The notes: generated from the sequence alone by a model not told the origin. Positions 11,759-21,648 are shown, counted from the stretch's first letter. The stretch is DNA of 46,347 nt from Geminicoccus sp. (GCA_002705565.1 PAHJ01000096.1:1-46347); one strand, 5' to 3'. Translations and numbers: made by a program.

Positions 11759-14170
11759 CTAACTAGCTTCAGCGGCGTCTACAACGAACGATGCGATAAC
11801 ACGTTTTTCACCCGCTGCGTCGAAGCCAATGACGAGTTTCTCTCCCTCAACGGCCGAAATGATGCCGTAGCCAAACTTCCGATGGAACACGCGCTGCCCC
11901 GAGACAAAGCCGTGGCTAGCATCACGGCTGGCGAAGCCAACGGGGTCGAAGGTGCCATCGATGATGGGCGGGTTACCTCGTTTGACGGTATCAAGATTGG
12001 TCTTGAGCCGGTTCATACCTGGGCTGTCCTGCCCTCTGAATTGCCGCTTGTCCGCCCACTCCAGCGGCGGCAGCGCGCCAATATCGCGCGCGCCACTAGC
12101 CCCGACGCCATAGAGCGACCCCAGGCCACCAGAACGTCCCTCCGCGCTGAGGGATCCGGCAAACATGCTCGCACCGGAAATGTCGTCGATGTCGAGCAGG
12201 TCTTCTGGCAGCTCTTCGACAAACCGCGAAGGCCGCGAGTAGTTCCACTGACCGTGCAAGAACCGACTGCCGACGTACAGGATGTAAAGCTCCTGGCGCG
12301 CGCGCGTGATGCCAACGTAGGCGAGACGGCGCTCCTCTTCGAGCCCCTTATCGCCGCTTTCGGTCATGGCCCGCATATTTGGAAACGCGCCGTCTTCCCA
12401 GCCTGGGAGGAACACCACAGGAAACTCCATCCCCTTGGCCGCGTGCAACGTCATCAGCGACAGCTCGTCCCCGCCGGAGGCTGCGTTGGTATCCAGCACC
12501 AGTGAGATGTGTTCGAGGAATCCGGCTAGGTTCTCAAAATTGCCCATGGAGCCAACCAGCTCGTCAAGGTTCTCCAATCGCCCTCGTGCATCCGGCGTTT
12601 TCTCATTCCGCCACATGTCGCGATAGCCGCTGTCTTCGAGCACCTGCGCAGCCAGTTCAGTGTGCGGCATGGTGTTCATCAGCTCGCGCCACTGCCCGAT
12701 CATCTGCTGGAAAGCCACCAGTTTCTTGCGCGCCGCCGCGGGGAGCTCGTCGGTGTCGATCATCACGTCGATGGCGCGCATGGCGCTGATCCGACTCATT
12801 CGGGCAAAGCCCAGGACCTTGGCTACTGTGGTCTGACCGATCCCACGCTTGGGCACATTGATGATACGCTCAAAGGCCAGATCATCGTCCGGCTGGCGGA
12901 TCAGGCGAAGATAGGCGATGGCATCGCGGATTTCTTTGCGCTCATAGAACCGAGGACCGCCAAAAACCTTGTAGGGCAGACCGACATCGATCATCCGCTC
13001 CTCGATGGCGCGCATCATCGACGACGACCGCACCAGGATGGCAAAATCCCGATAATTCCGACCCTGCCGATGCAGGCTTTCGACTTCATCAGTGATGAAG
13101 CGGGCTTCCTCGTTCCCATCGGGCAGGCCGCGCACGTGCAGGGTCGAGCCGGGTGCGTCGTCGGTAAAAAGCGTCTTGCCCAGCCGTTCGCTGTTGTTGG
13201 CGATCAACGCGCTGGCGGCTGCGAGGATGTTGCCGGTGGAGCGGTAATTCTGCTCCAGCCGGATGGTTTTAGCGCTTTCGTAGTCGGTTTCGAACCGCAG
13301 GATGTTCCCCACCTCGGCCCCGCGCCAGCCGTAGATCGACTGATCATCGTCTCCCACACAAGCGATGTTCTGATACTTCGCGGCCAACAGGCGCAGCCAC
13401 AGGTACTGTGCGACGTTGGTATCCTGATACTCGTCCACCAGAATAAACCGGAACCGGTGTTGGTAAGTTTCCAGAATGGCGGAGTTGATGCGGAAGATTG
13501 TCAGATTGTGCAGCAGCAAATCGCCAAAATCACAGGCATTGAGTTCCAGCAAGCGGCTCTGATAGGCGTCATAGATCCGCCCAAGCTGGCCATCACACAA
13601 GCCACTGGGAATATCGTCCAACGGCACCTTCTCCGGCACCCAACCGCGATCTTTCCAACGGCTGATGGCGTTGGATACGGCGCGAGGGCTGTGCGCTTTG
13701 GGGTCGAGATTGTTGTCAATCAGTAACGTCTTGAGCAACCGCAGTTGGTCATCATCATCAAGGATCGTGAAGTTTTGATTGAAGCTGTCGGCACCCAGCG
13801 CGCTGGCATGGATGCGCAAGATCCGGGCGGCCAGACTGTGAAACGTGCCCAGCCACCACCCCGTGGTTGGCTGTCCGATCAGCGCTTCGACCCGCTCCCG
13901 CATTTCACCAGCGGCTTTGTTGGTGAAGGTTACGGCCAACACCTCCTGCGGGTGAGCGGTGCCGGTCATCAGCAAGTGCGCAATCCGGGTGGTCAGCGCT
14001 CGGGTCTTACCTGTGCCGGCACCCGCAAGAACCAGCACCGGACCTTCGAGGGTCTCGACGGCTTCGCGCTGAGGCGGGTTCAGGCCCTGCATGTAGGCCG
14101 GCGCCAAACGCGAGTTCTGCTCTGGCGCGCGAGCCCCTTCTGCGTCTACGGTAAACAAATCCTGTGTCAT
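11759..14170 (-). CDS. uvrD: UvrD/PcrA-type superfamily 1 DNA helicase
   Basis: UvrD/PcrA is a 3'-to-5' DNA helicase acting in nucleotide-excision and mismatch repair and in removing proteins from DNA. The sequence shows all SF1A motifs: Q-motif LNPPQREAV, Walker A LAGAGTGKT, motif Ia TFTNKAAGEM, motif II LVDEYQDTN, motif III GDDDQSIYGWRGA, motif IV LEQNYRS, motif V TLHAAKGMEF, and motif VI VGITRARQ. A C-terminal Tudor-like region (GQRVFHRKFGYGIIS to VIGFD) binds RNA polymerase in relatives. I chose the ATG at 14170 (803 residues, MTQDLF) because the 24 upstream residues look non-coding and lack a ribosome site. UvrD and PcrA cannot be separated from sequence alone. Confidence 0.94.
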   Translation of the reverse strand: MTQDLFTVDAEGARAPEQNSRLAPAYMQGLNPPQREAVETLEGPVLVLAGAGTGKTRALTTRIAHLLMTGTAHPQEVLAVTFTNKAAGEMRERVEALIGQPTTGWWLGTFHSLAARILRIHASALGADSFNQNFTILDDDDQLRLLKTLLIDNNLDPKAHSPRAVSNAISRWKDRGWVPEKVPLDDIPSGLCDGQLGRIYDAYQSRLLELNACDFGDLLLHNLTIFRINSAILETYQHRFRFILVDEYQDTNVAQYLWLRLLAAKYQNIACVGDDDQSIYGWRGAEVGNILRFETDYESAKTIRLEQNYRSTGNILAAASALIANNSERLGKTLFTDDAPGSTLHVRGLPDGNEEARFITDEVESLHRQGRNYRDFAILVRSSSMMRAIEERMIDVGLPYKVFGGPRFYERKEIRDAIAYLRLIRQPDDDLAFERIINVPKRGIGQTTVAKVLGFARMSRISAMRAIDVMIDTDELPAAARKKLVAFQQMIGQWRELMNTMPHTELAAQVLEDSGYRDMWRNEKTPDARGRLENLDELVGSMGNFENLAGFLEHISLVLDTNAASGGDELSLMTLHAAKGMEFPVVFLPGWEDGAFPNMRAMTESGDKGLEEERRLAYVGITRARQELYILYVGSRFLHGQWNYSRPSRFVEELPEDLLDIDDISGASMFAGSLSAEGRSGGLGSLYGVGASGARDIGALPPLEWADKRQFRGQDSPGMNRLKTNLDTVKRGNPPIIDGTFDPVGFASRDASHGFVSGQRVFHRKFGYGIISAVEGEKLVIGFDAAGEKRVIASFVVDAAEAS

Positions 14171-14262
14171 GGGACGAATGTAGAACATTGTCACTCCGCT
14201 CGCCATCGAGATTACGCGCTCAAATGGGGTTCTGGAGGACATCTGATGGGGAAAACCAGCCT

Positions 14263-15414
14263 GTGAAGAACGTCAGTGTTGAGAACCGTATCCTTAAGGG
14301 TGATTTCCAAGGGACATCTTATAACTTACGCGTGTTTCGCTTTGGTGCTTCCAAACCGGGAGCCCCCAAGGCCTACATGCACGCCGCCCTGCACGCAGAC
14401 GAAACCCCCGGCATGCTGATCCTGCACCACATGCTGCCGAAGCTGCAGGCGGCGGCGGAGGCCGGACTGATCCAGGGCGAGATCGTGGTCCTGCCACAGG
14501 CCAATCCTCTCGGCGGGGCGCAGGTGGTATTCAACGACACCCACATAGGTCGCTTTGACCTCGCGTCGGGCCAGAACCATAACCGCGGATGGGAGCTGCT
14601 GACCCCGGCCGTGGTGGCGGAAATCGAGACAGTTCTGAGTGATGATGCAACCGCCAACGTCGCCCATATCCGCCGGATTGTCGGTGCCGCCGTCGCCGCG
14701 CGGGAGCCTGCGACGGTGCTGGAGCAGTTTCGCAAGGAAATCCTGTTGCTCTCCCACGACGCTGACATCGTCTTTGACATCCATTGCGATGACGAAAGCG
14801 GCCGTCATCTGTTTATTATCCCTGAGCAATGGCCTGACTGGGAAGATATCGCACGCGCCAGCCGGTCTATGGTGGCCTTGACAGCTGCTGACAGTGGAGG
14901 GGGCTCCTATGACGAGTGCCTGTCCACGGTCTGGACCCGTCTCCAGGCGCGCTTCCCCGACCATCCCATCCCGCTGGCCTGCCCAGCGGCGACCTTCGAA
15001 TACGCAGGCCGAGGGGACGTGGAGGACGATGTTGCGGCCGAGGATGCGCAACATCTCTTCAGCGTGCTGTGTTCGCGCGGGTTCATCAACATGGCCCCCA
15101 CGCCGCTGCCAGATATCCAGGTTCCGGGCCTCCCGCTGGAGGCAACGGATATGCTGCGAACGTCCGTTCCGGGGATCCTCACCTACCGGGTAGCGGTGGG
15201 CGATCAGGTCATCAAAGGCCAGCACGTCGCGGATATTATCGACCCAACGGAACTCGACCCGGGCCAAGCCCGCACCCCAATACACGCGACCACCGATGGC
15301 TTTGTGCTGTCACGGCGCACACGAAAACTGATGTTCCCGGGCGAGAGCATTATGAAAATTGTCGGGCGCGTTGTTCTGGAAAACCGTCAGGGCGGTTATT
15401 TGCTCGAAGACTAG
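14263..15414 (+). CDS. Succinylglutamate desuccinylase/aspartoacylase-family zinc hydrolase
   Basis: This is a member of the AstE/AspA family, M14-carboxypeptidase-like zinc amidohydrolases. The first zinc site is HAALHADETPG (H44 and E47 of HxxE), and the third ligand is the His of DIVFDIHCDDE. The last 100 residues form a biotinyl/lipoyl-like beta domain (GILTYRVAVGDQVIKGQHVADIIDP), typical of the predicted-deacylase branch rather than of AstE in arginine succinylation. No ast or ectoine genes are nearby, so the substrate (an N-acyl amino acid or related amide) is unknown. The start is uncertain. I used the GTG at 14263, with GGGG at 14248, because a longer frame from 14164 would overlap the uvrD start and has no family match. 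It diverges from uvrD and converges on clcA. Confidence 0.82.
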   Translation: MKNVSVENRILKGDFQGTSYNLRVFRFGASKPGAPKAYMHAALHADETPGMLILHHMLPKLQAAAEAGLIQGEIVVLPQANPLGGAQVVFNDTHIGRFDLASGQNHNRGWELLTPAVVAEIETVLSDDATANVAHIRRIVGAAVAAREPATVLEQFRKEILLLSHDADIVFDIHCDDESGRHLFIIPEQWPDWEDIARASRSMVALTAADSGGGSYDECLSTVWTRLQARFPDHPIPLACPAATFEYAGRGDVEDDVAAEDAQHLFSVLCSRGFINMAPTPLPDIQVPGLPLEATDMLRTSVPGILTYRVAVGDQVIKGQHVADIIDPTELDPGQARTPIHATTDGFVLSRRTRKLMFPGESIMKIVGRVVLENRQGGYLLED

Positions 15415-15444
15415 AATCCGGAATGGACGGCACGTCTCGTCGGC

Positions 15445-17232
15445 CTAGTTCGGCTTCTCGCGACTCCATTCCGCGCTGGCAGGCAGGTCGTCCTGTCCCT
15501 CCGCAACCAGCATGGCGCGGTGATACGCATAGGATACGTCGAAGTCGTGGATCAGGCCAACGAGCGTGTTCGAACCGTCGTCCATAACCACCGGCACGTG
15601 TGCCTCCCCTTTCTCAACAAAACGCTTCATCGCCGTGGTCAAATCGCAGCTCGCGGTGACACTGAGCGCGTCCATCGCAACGTCCCCAGCGGTGTTTTCG
15701 GGATCCTTCAACGCCGAGCGTGAGGTTTCCAGCGTGATGAAGCCTTGTAACTGACCCGTATCGGACACCACAAACACCCGGCCCCAGCGGCTGGCAATCA
15801 GGCGTTCGAGAGCCTCTGGCGCGGGCGTGGACGGGGCGACGGTATCAACGTCGGTATCAAGAATCTCGGAAACCCGGGTGTTTTGCAGCAGGGAGACATC
15901 CTTGCCATCACGAATGTCCAGACCCAGCATTTGTAACTGCCGGGTGAAGAACGAATGACCTGTCAGCGCCCTGGACAGGCCTACAGCGATCACCACGGCA
16001 ACCATCGATCCCACCGCCATAGGATAAGATCCGGTCAGCTCGAAAACCATCAGCACCGTCGAAATCGGCGCGCCAAGAACGGCCGCAGCGGTGGCTCCCA
16101 TACCGACAATGGCGTAGGCCGCCGGGTCTGATGTGGTCCAAGGGGCTAGCGCAACGACCTGCCCAAAACTGGCACCTAGAGCGGCCCCAATCAGCAGCGA
16201 AGGCGAGAATACCCCGCCACCGAAGCCCAACCCCTGACACGCCGCCGCGCAGACGATTTTACCAGCCAGCACGGCAACCAGCAGAACCAGTCCATATTGC
16301 CCTGCCAACGTGAGTTGGGTTGCTTCATAGCCAATGCCCAGAACCTGCGGCAGCTGGATGGCGATGAGCCCGACAATCAGGCCCGCTACCGCCGGACGCG
16401 ACCACCAGGGCATGCTCAGGCGGTCTGCGACCCGGACAATGCGGAATGTCAGCACGATGAAGAGTACTGCAACCAGTCCGCTGGCCCCGCCCAGCAAGCC
16501 GAACAAAGGAAAATCAGCGGCGCCGGCCATAACGATTTCCGGCATGATGAAGGCGGGGTCGTCACCCCGGATGGCACGCCCAACCAAAGTCGCCGCGAGC
16601 GCAGCCAGAACGCAGGGCGCAAATAGCGAGAAAGCGTAGTGCCCCACGACCACTTCAAGCGCAAAGAACACGCCGGCCAATGGGGCGTTAAACGACGCTG
16701 CGACCGCTGCTGAAACCCCGCAGGCCAGCAGGGTACGGCGAATGCGCGGGTCGAGGCCCAGCATGCGAGCGCCCCACGCGCCAATGGTTGCGCCCCAGTG
16801 CACCATCGGGCCTTCGCGGCCAACCGAGGCACCAAAACCGAGGGAAATGGCATTGAGTGAGGCTGCCTTGATGCCGTCGCGAAAGCTCATGCGGCCGCGT
16901 CTGAGCGCAGAAGCGGCGATGACGTTGGCGACACCCGGCGGCCGCGGCAGGGTTGGATACAAGATCATCATCAAACCACCGACGATCACGCCACCAACCA
17001 CCGGACCGGCAAACCGACGCCACCAAGGTTGCTCAACCAGACCTGAGATCAATAGTTCTTCGCGGGTTCCAAGAGCCAGCCACTGGACCCAGGAAATAGC
17101 CTCGAGAAACACCACGGCGGCCAGCCCGACCAGCGTTCCAACCACCAGCGCCAGCAACGCTGCAACCAGCAGCCCTCGCTGGCGAAACGCCAACTGTGGA
17201 GACCCTGCGGTTCGGGTGGAGAGTTCGGGCAT
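15445..17232 (-). CDS. ClC-family chloride channel or H+/Cl- antiporter with CBS pair
   Basis: This is a 595-residue inner-membrane ClC protein. Key ClC elements are visible. GASVGREGPMVHWGA (about 135-149) carries the gating glutamate at about residue 140. SFNAPLAGVFFALE and the GFGGGVFSPSLLIGAALGA filter segment follow, and GAPISTVLMVFELTG comes near the last helices. The first filter motif, usually GSGIP, reads RPPGVANV, as in a known subset of bacterial ClCs. The C-terminus (about 445-575) holds two CBS domains, which often bind adenine nucleotides and gate transport. Whether it is a channel or an antiporter is not settled by sequence. It lies 37 nt after the thioesterase and is probably co-transcribed with it. 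Confidence 0.9.
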   Translation of the reverse strand: MPELSTRTAGSPQLAFRQRGLLVAALLALVVGTLVGLAAVVFLEAISWVQWLALGTREELLISGLVEQPWWRRFAGPVVGGVIVGGLMMILYPTLPRPPGVANVIAASALRRGRMSFRDGIKAASLNAISLGFGASVGREGPMVHWGATIGAWGARMLGLDPRIRRTLLACGVSAAVAASFNAPLAGVFFALEVVVGHYAFSLFAPCVLAALAATLVGRAIRGDDPAFIMPEIVMAGAADFPLFGLLGGASGLVAVLFIVLTFRIVRVADRLSMPWWSRPAVAGLIVGLIAIQLPQVLGIGYEATQLTLAGQYGLVLLVAVLAGKIVCAAACQGLGFGGGVFSPSLLIGAALGASFGQVVALAPWTTSDPAAYAIVGMGATAAAVLGAPISTVLMVFELTGSYPMAVGSMVAVVIAVGLSRALTGHSFFTRQLQMLGLDIRDGKDVSLLQNTRVSEILDTDVDTVAPSTPAPEALERLIASRWGRVFVVSDTGQLQGFITLETSRSALKDPENTAGDVAMDALSVTASCDLTTAMKRFVEKGEAHVPVVMDDGSNTLVGLIHDFDVSYAYHRAMLVAEGQDDLPASAEWSREKPN

Positions 17233-17269
17233 AGTACTTTGGAGCCTTCACGAGTGGATTTCGCGGTAA

Positions 17270-17800
17270 TTAGCGGACGAGTGACTTTCCTGGAGGCAGG
17301 CCGATAGACCGGCTGACAAAGCTGGGTCGTTCCCAGTCCTTGTGGACGTCCCAAACAACGGCAAAGGCTTCCAGCACTTCATCACGGAAAGGGGCAGAGC
17401 GACGGGTTTTGAGGGAAACGGAAAGCGACATCCATTCCATGGTCGCCGAGAGGAACTCGCTGCCGTCTTCGTTGATGCCGTACATGGTCTGAACGATGTG
17501 CATGCGCTTGCTGTCGTAATCGTAGAGCTGGTTTTGCAGTCGGTAAGACTGCCCTTCCATCAGCTCGCCCATATACTGAATATGACCTTCAAGCGTCATG
17601 GTCGTCATCTGGGTCCGCTTGCGCGCTTCTGCGTCGTACTTGAGGGTATCGACAAAGAAATCCAAACCAGAATCAAAGGCCACAAGATAATAGGCAACGT
17701 TCATGTGGCCGTTGTAATCGATCCACTCTGGCAGCACCGTTCCGCGCTGCTCGAATCCATTTTCAGCGGCTTTCCGCACCTCTACGGCATCAAAATCCAC
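17270..17800 (-). CDS. Hotdog-fold acyl-CoA thioesterase
   Basis: This is a 4-hydroxybenzoyl-CoA-type hotdog thioesterase of about 176 residues. The signature DYNGHMNVAYYL (about 28-39) contains the catalytic Asp and the conserved GHMN of the family. The second half matches the usual acyl-binding helix and strand region. I chose the GTG at 17800 because GGAGGA lies 7 nt upstream. The longer TTG frame (17815) would start on that ribosome site. Related proteins are seen next to carnitine/betaine catabolism genes as betainyl-CoA thioesterases, but no such genes are near here. It may instead be a general acyl-CoA hydrolase. The gene sits between gor and clcA on the same strand. Confidence 0.8.
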   Translation of the reverse strand: MDFDAVEVRKAAENGFEQRGTVLPEWIDYNGHMNVAYYLVAFDSGLDFFVDTLKYDAEARKRTQMTTMTLEGHIQYMGELMEGQSYRLQNQLYDYDSKRMHIVQTMYGINEDGSEFLSATMEWMSLSVSLKTRRSAPFRDEVLEAFAVVWDVHKDWERPSFVSRSIGLPPGKSLVR

Positions 17801-17923
17801 GGCAACGTCCTCCAAGCATGGATAGGAAGGCGTTATAAAGCCTGAAATTCTGTGCGCTAGGGGCTAAGGCCAGGAATGAGGTCCATAGTAGGCTTTTCGA
17901 GCGAAAAAAACGTCCTACGCGCT

Positions 17924-19297
17924 CTAAACGGGCGTTCTCATGGTGACCAGTTCTTCGGCGCTGCTGGGATGAATACCGACAGTCGCGTCGAAGTCCGCCT
18001 TCCGCGCACCCATTTTGAGCGCCACCGCGAAGCCTTGCATGATCTCCGCCGAATCACGCCCTGCGAGGTGCATGCCCAGAATGCGGTCCGAATCTCGATC
18101 AACGACCAGCTTCATGAAGCTCCGTCCGGGGTTGCCGGAAAGTGTGTTTTTCATGGGGCGGAAGGAGGAGCGGTAGATGTCTACGTTGGCACCCTGCTCC
18201 CGCGCCTGTTCCTCAGTCAAACCGCAAACAGCAATCTCCGGATTGGCAAATACCGCGGTCGCGATGTTGCTGTGGTCCATGCTGGTGGGCGTGTCTTGGA
18301 ATACTGTTTTCACGAAGGCCATGGCCTCGTGCAAGGCCACTGGCGTTAACTGGACCCGGTCGGTGACATCGCCAATGGCGTATACATTGGGCACGGCAGT
18401 CTGGCCAAACTCATCGATCTTCACAGCACCCTTTTCGGTTAACTCGATTTGACCATCCAGACAGATTTCAGCCGGCGTGTTGGGCGCGCGACCCGTCGCA
18501 AACATGGCCTGGTCGACCTGCAAGCTCCCACCTGAGCTCAGAGCGACGTTCAGCACGCCGTCAGGGGCGGTGCGCTCCAGCGAGGTAATGCTCTCCCCCA
18601 TGTGCAGAGTCAGGTTTTTGTGGTGATCGAGTTGCTCATAGAAGAACTGGCACAGATCGCCGTCAAAACCGCGCAAGGGCTTTTCACCGCGGTACACCAA
18701 ATGGGTCTGGGCACCCAAACCAGCGAAAATCGATGCAAACTCCACGGCGATATAACCACCGCCGTAGACAACCACGCGCTCGGGCAGGTCAGACAAATGG
18801 AAGGCTTCGTTTGAAGTGATGGCGAGGTTTTTGCCCGGCATGTCCGGCAGCGTCGGTGTTCCGCCAGTGGCCAGCAGGATCTTGTCCGCTGTCACCGTGC
18901 GTTCTTCACCGGTTTCAGGATCACGCAGAGCAACGGTGTGGGCATCAACCAGTCGCGCGCGCGCCTTAAACCATTCTACACCGGCCGAGTTCAGAGTGTT
19001 CTGATACGCATTCTCAAGGCGGGCAATGTCCTTGTCCTTGGCGGCGATCAGGCTTTCCCAACTGAAGCCATTGACGGTCACGTCGTAGCCGTAACCGGCC
19101 AGATCAGAGATATCCTCGAAGCCATGTGCGGCATAAGAAAGCAGCTTCTTGGGAACACAGCCCCGAATGACGCACGTGCCGCCCATCCGGTATTCTTCCG
19201 CCAAGCCAACTCGGAAACCTAACGGCGCCGTAAATCGCGCTGCGCGAACACCACCCGATCCCCCACCGACAACAAATAAATCGTAGTCGTACGCCAT
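17924..19297 (-). CDS. gor: Glutathione-disulfide reductase
   Basis: This flavoprotein reduces oxidised glutathione with NADPH in the cytoplasm. The 457-residue chain has FAD-binding VVGGGSGGVRAAR, redox-active disulfide GGTCVIRGCVPKK (C42, C47), NADPH-binding GGGYIAVE, and VYRGEKPLRGFD, whose arginines mark NADPH rather than NADH preference. It also has the second FAD motif YAIGDVTD and, at the dimer interface, GIHPSSAEE with the catalytic His-Glu pair. I chose the ATG at 19297 because GGAGAGGGAG lies just upstream. The longer frame to 19372 adds 25 residues with no family match. It diverges from the SRAP gene, sharing a 104-nt intergenic region. Confidence 0.94.
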   Translation of the reverse strand: MAYDYDLFVVGGGSGGVRAARFTAPLGFRVGLAEEYRMGGTCVIRGCVPKKLLSYAAHGFEDISDLAGYGYDVTVNGFSWESLIAAKDKDIARLENAYQNTLNSAGVEWFKARARLVDAHTVALRDPETGEERTVTADKILLATGGTPTLPDMPGKNLAITSNEAFHLSDLPERVVVYGGGYIAVEFASIFAGLGAQTHLVYRGEKPLRGFDGDLCQFFYEQLDHHKNLTLHMGESITSLERTAPDGVLNVALSSGGSLQVDQAMFATGRAPNTPAEICLDGQIELTEKGAVKIDEFGQTAVPNVYAIGDVTDRVQLTPVALHEAMAFVKTVFQDTPTSMDHSNIATAVFANPEIAVCGLTEEQAREQGANVDIYRSSFRPMKNTLSGNPGRSFMKLVVDRDSDRILGMHLAGRDSAEIMQGFAVALKMGARKADFDATVGIHPSSAEELVTMRTPV

Positions 19298-19401
19298 GAC
19301 TCTCCCTCTCCTAATATCAGGTGCTAAGATTGGGTGGAACCGACGGGAAGTTCCAGCGCTGATTCGGTGCATGAGATAACCAGAAAAAGAGGTACATTGA
19401 C

Positions 19402-20178
19402 GTGTGCGGCCGCTATCACATCACCAGACCGCTGGGCGCCATCGCCGATCTGTTTGACGCCAGCATCCCAGAGGAAATCCGGGACGCAGCCGCCGACGTC
19501 TTGCCCCGCTACAACATTGCTCCCACCCAAATGGTCCCCATCATCCGACATGAAGTTGAAGGGCCTGAACGGGGGCAAAGGATCGTGGATTTTGCCCATT
19601 GGGGTCTGGTTCCGTCCTGGGCCAAGGATACGTCTTTGGCCCCACGAATGATCAATGCGCGCAGCGAAACCGTCGCCGAAAAACCGTCGTTTCGCGGCGC
19701 ATTCCGTCATCGACGCTGCCTGATTCCGACCTGTGGCTTCTACGAATGGAAAACCGACACGACTTCCGCCAATAAGCCCTTCAAGCAGCCCTATCGCGTG
19801 CATTTCAGCGACGGGCGCATGATGGTGATGGCGGGCCTGTTTGAGGTTTGGCAGGCCGCCGACGGATCTGCGCTGGGATCCTGTTCCATGCTGACCACAG
19901 CGGCCAGCGACGCCATGCGTCAGCTGCACCCGCGGATGCCGGTGATCCTAGACAGCGAAGATGAATGGGACGCCTGGCTATCAACACGCGCTGAGCCTGA
20001 ACTGCTGCACGGGCTCTGTCAGGCTTATAGCGGCGACGATTTTGCCTTTCACCCCGTTGACCGGGCTGTCGGGCAGGTGCGTAACGAGGGTGCTTCGCTG
20101 CTCCAACCCATTGATCTCAATTCTGCTTCAGCTTTGCACGCGTCAGCCGCAAATGCGTCGCAGGGACGTCTATTATGA
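19402..20178 (+). CDS. SRAP-family abasic-site protein (YedK/HMCES)
   Basis: SRAP proteins form a covalent thiazolidine link with abasic sites in single-stranded DNA, protecting the fork. All known active residues are present: Cys2 exposed after removal of the initiator residue (start MCGRYH), the Asn of MINARSE (N85), the Glu of CGFYEWK (E115) and the His of LHPRMPVIL (H176). The length of 258 residues is normal. The start is GTG followed by TGC for Cys2, which fixes the start because Cys must be residue 2. It is transcribed away from gor and followed 93 nt later by glmU. Confidence 0.93.
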   Translation: MCGRYHITRPLGAIADLFDASIPEEIRDAAADVLPRYNIAPTQMVPIIRHEVEGPERGQRIVDFAHWGLVPSWAKDTSLAPRMINARSETVAEKPSFRGAFRHRRCLIPTCGFYEWKTDTTSANKPFKQPYRVHFSDGRMMVMAGLFEVWQAADGSALGSCSMLTTAASDAMRQLHPRMPVILDSEDEWDAWLSTRAEPELLHGLCQAYSGDDFAFHPVDRAVGQVRNEGASLLQPIDLNSASALHASAANASQGRLL

Positions 20179-20214
20179 ATTCCGTCCTTTATTCTCTCTG
20201 GCCCTCCGCCTAAG

Positions 20215-20237
20215 ACCTAGATCATAAAACCTAGATC
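20215..20237 (+). repeat. 9-bp direct repeat upstream of glmU
   Basis: ACCTAGATC occurs at 20215-20223 and again at 20229-20237, a 14-bp period, 35 nt before the glmU start. The positioning would suit a regulator site, but the repeat is short and could be chance. Confidence 0.3.
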
Positions 20238-20271
20238 TCAGGCCAATGAACCTCAACCAGCGTGCGCTACC

Positions 20272-21648
20272 ATGACTTCTTCTCTGCCCTTGAACGTCGT
20301 TATTCTTGCCGCTGGCAAAGGTACCCGCATGAAATCTGCGGTTCCCAAGGTTTTCCACGCGGCGGCCGGCCGGAGTTTGTTGGAGTGGGTGCTAGCAGCG
20401 GTGGAGGGGCTGGCGCCTGAGCGGTTGCACGTGGTCATCGGACCCGAAGGCGAGGACCATCTTGCAGGCCTCAGCGGCATGGAACGCGCCACCGTGTCGG
20501 TTCAACACGAGCGAAAAGGCACCGGTCACGCCGTCATGCAGGCACAAGACGCCCTGCGAGACGCCCTAGGCTACACGCTTGTACTCTACGCCGACACGCC
20601 GCTGGTGACGACACAAGCCCTGCGTGCCTTCGTCGATGATACGATGGCAGATGACGCTGATGTGGCCATGACCGTCTTTGAAACTGACCATCCGGCGCGC
20701 TACGGCCGGGTGATCCTAGACCCCGGTAACCGCCCCACCGCGATTATCGAAGCCAAGGACGCGACGCCCGAGCAACTGGCGGTACGCCTGTGTAATGGGG
20801 GGCTGATGCTGGCGCGATCTACCGTGCTGTTCGACCTGCTGGCACAGACCGATGACAAGAATGCCGCCGGTGAGTTCTACATCACCGATATCGTCAGCCT
20901 GGCCCGGGCCGCGAACCTGCGCACGCGGGCTTCCGTGTTTGATCAAAGCCTGCTGGCCGGGGTCAACAGCCGCGCTGAGTTGGCGGCGGTCGAAGGGGTT
21001 CTTCAAACCCGCTTGCGTTCGGCCCTGATGGACGCAGGCGTGACCATGACTGCGCCAGAAACCGTGACGCTCTGCCACGACACACGTATCGGCCAGGATA
21101 CGGTAATCGAACCCAACGTCTTTTTTGGCCCAGGGGTGACGGTTGGCACCAAATGCCGATTGCGTGCTGGTTCGTATTTTGAGGGCGCTCAGGTCGGTGA
21201 AGAGGTCATTGTTGGCCCTATGGCAAGACTGCGCGAAGGTACGGTTCTGGACGATGCGGTCAAGGTCGGCAACTTCGTAGAGATCAAGAAAGCTCACCTC
21301 GCTCCCGGGGCGAAAGCGCCCCACCTGACCTACGTCGGCGATGCAGAAGTCGGCGCGAAGGCTAACCTTGGCGCAGGCACCATTACCTGCAACTACGACG
21401 GCGTGAACAAGCATCAAACCGTCATCGGTGCCGGTGCTTTCATTGGGTCAAATTCCGCTCTGGTCGCACCGGTCAGCATTGGCGACGGGGCTTTGGTTGG
21501 TGCGGGTTCGACCATTACTGAAGACATCCCTGCTGACGCCATTGTCACCACGCGCGGCACGACAAAAATCAAACCAGGCGCTGCCGAACGCTATCGCGAA
21601 CGGCTGCGCTCCATCAAGGCGCGCAAAGACGCGTCATCCAAGCGATAA
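20272..21648 (+). CDS. glmU: Bifunctional GlmU (UDP-GlcNAc pyrophosphorylase / GlcN-1-P acetyltransferase)
   Basis: GlmU makes UDP-N-acetylglucosamine for peptidoglycan and lipid A. The N-terminal uridylyltransferase (1-230) has ILAAGKGTRMKS near residue 11 and LYADTPLV for nucleotide and metal binding. The C-terminal acetyltransferase is a left-handed beta helix of hexapeptide repeats (about 250-430) with GAGTITCNYDG and the catalytic-His region. The length of 458 residues is standard. It is followed 12 nt later by glmS, so substrate supply and use are co-expressed. Together with lpxC, ddl and the fts genes, it ties much of this window to envelope synthesis. Confidence 0.96.
   Translation: MTSSLPLNVVILAAGKGTRMKSAVPKVFHAAAGRSLLEWVLAAVEGLAPERLHVVIGPEGEDHLAGLSGMERATVSVQHERKGTGHAVMQAQDALRDALGYTLVLYADTPLVTTQALRAFVDDTMADDADVAMTVFETDHPARYGRVILDPGNRPTAIIEAKDATPEQLAVRLCNGGLMLARSTVLFDLLAQTDDKNAAGEFYITDIVSLARAANLRTRASVFDQSLLAGVNSRAELAAVEGVLQTRLRSALMDAGVTMTAPETVTLCHDTRIGQDTVIEPNVFFGPGVTVGTKCRLRAGSYFEGAQVGEEVIVGPMARLREGTVLDDAVKVGNFVEIKKAHLAPGAKAPHLTYVGDAEVGAKANLGAGTITCNYDGVNKHQTVIGAGAFIGSNSALVAPVSIGDGALVGAGSTITEDIPADAIVTTRGTTKIKPGAAERYRERLRSIKARKDASSKR

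Noticed and set aside
12662-13726. A 354-codon plus-strand open frame over uvrD
   Set aside because: Antisense to intact helicase motifs; shadow frame.
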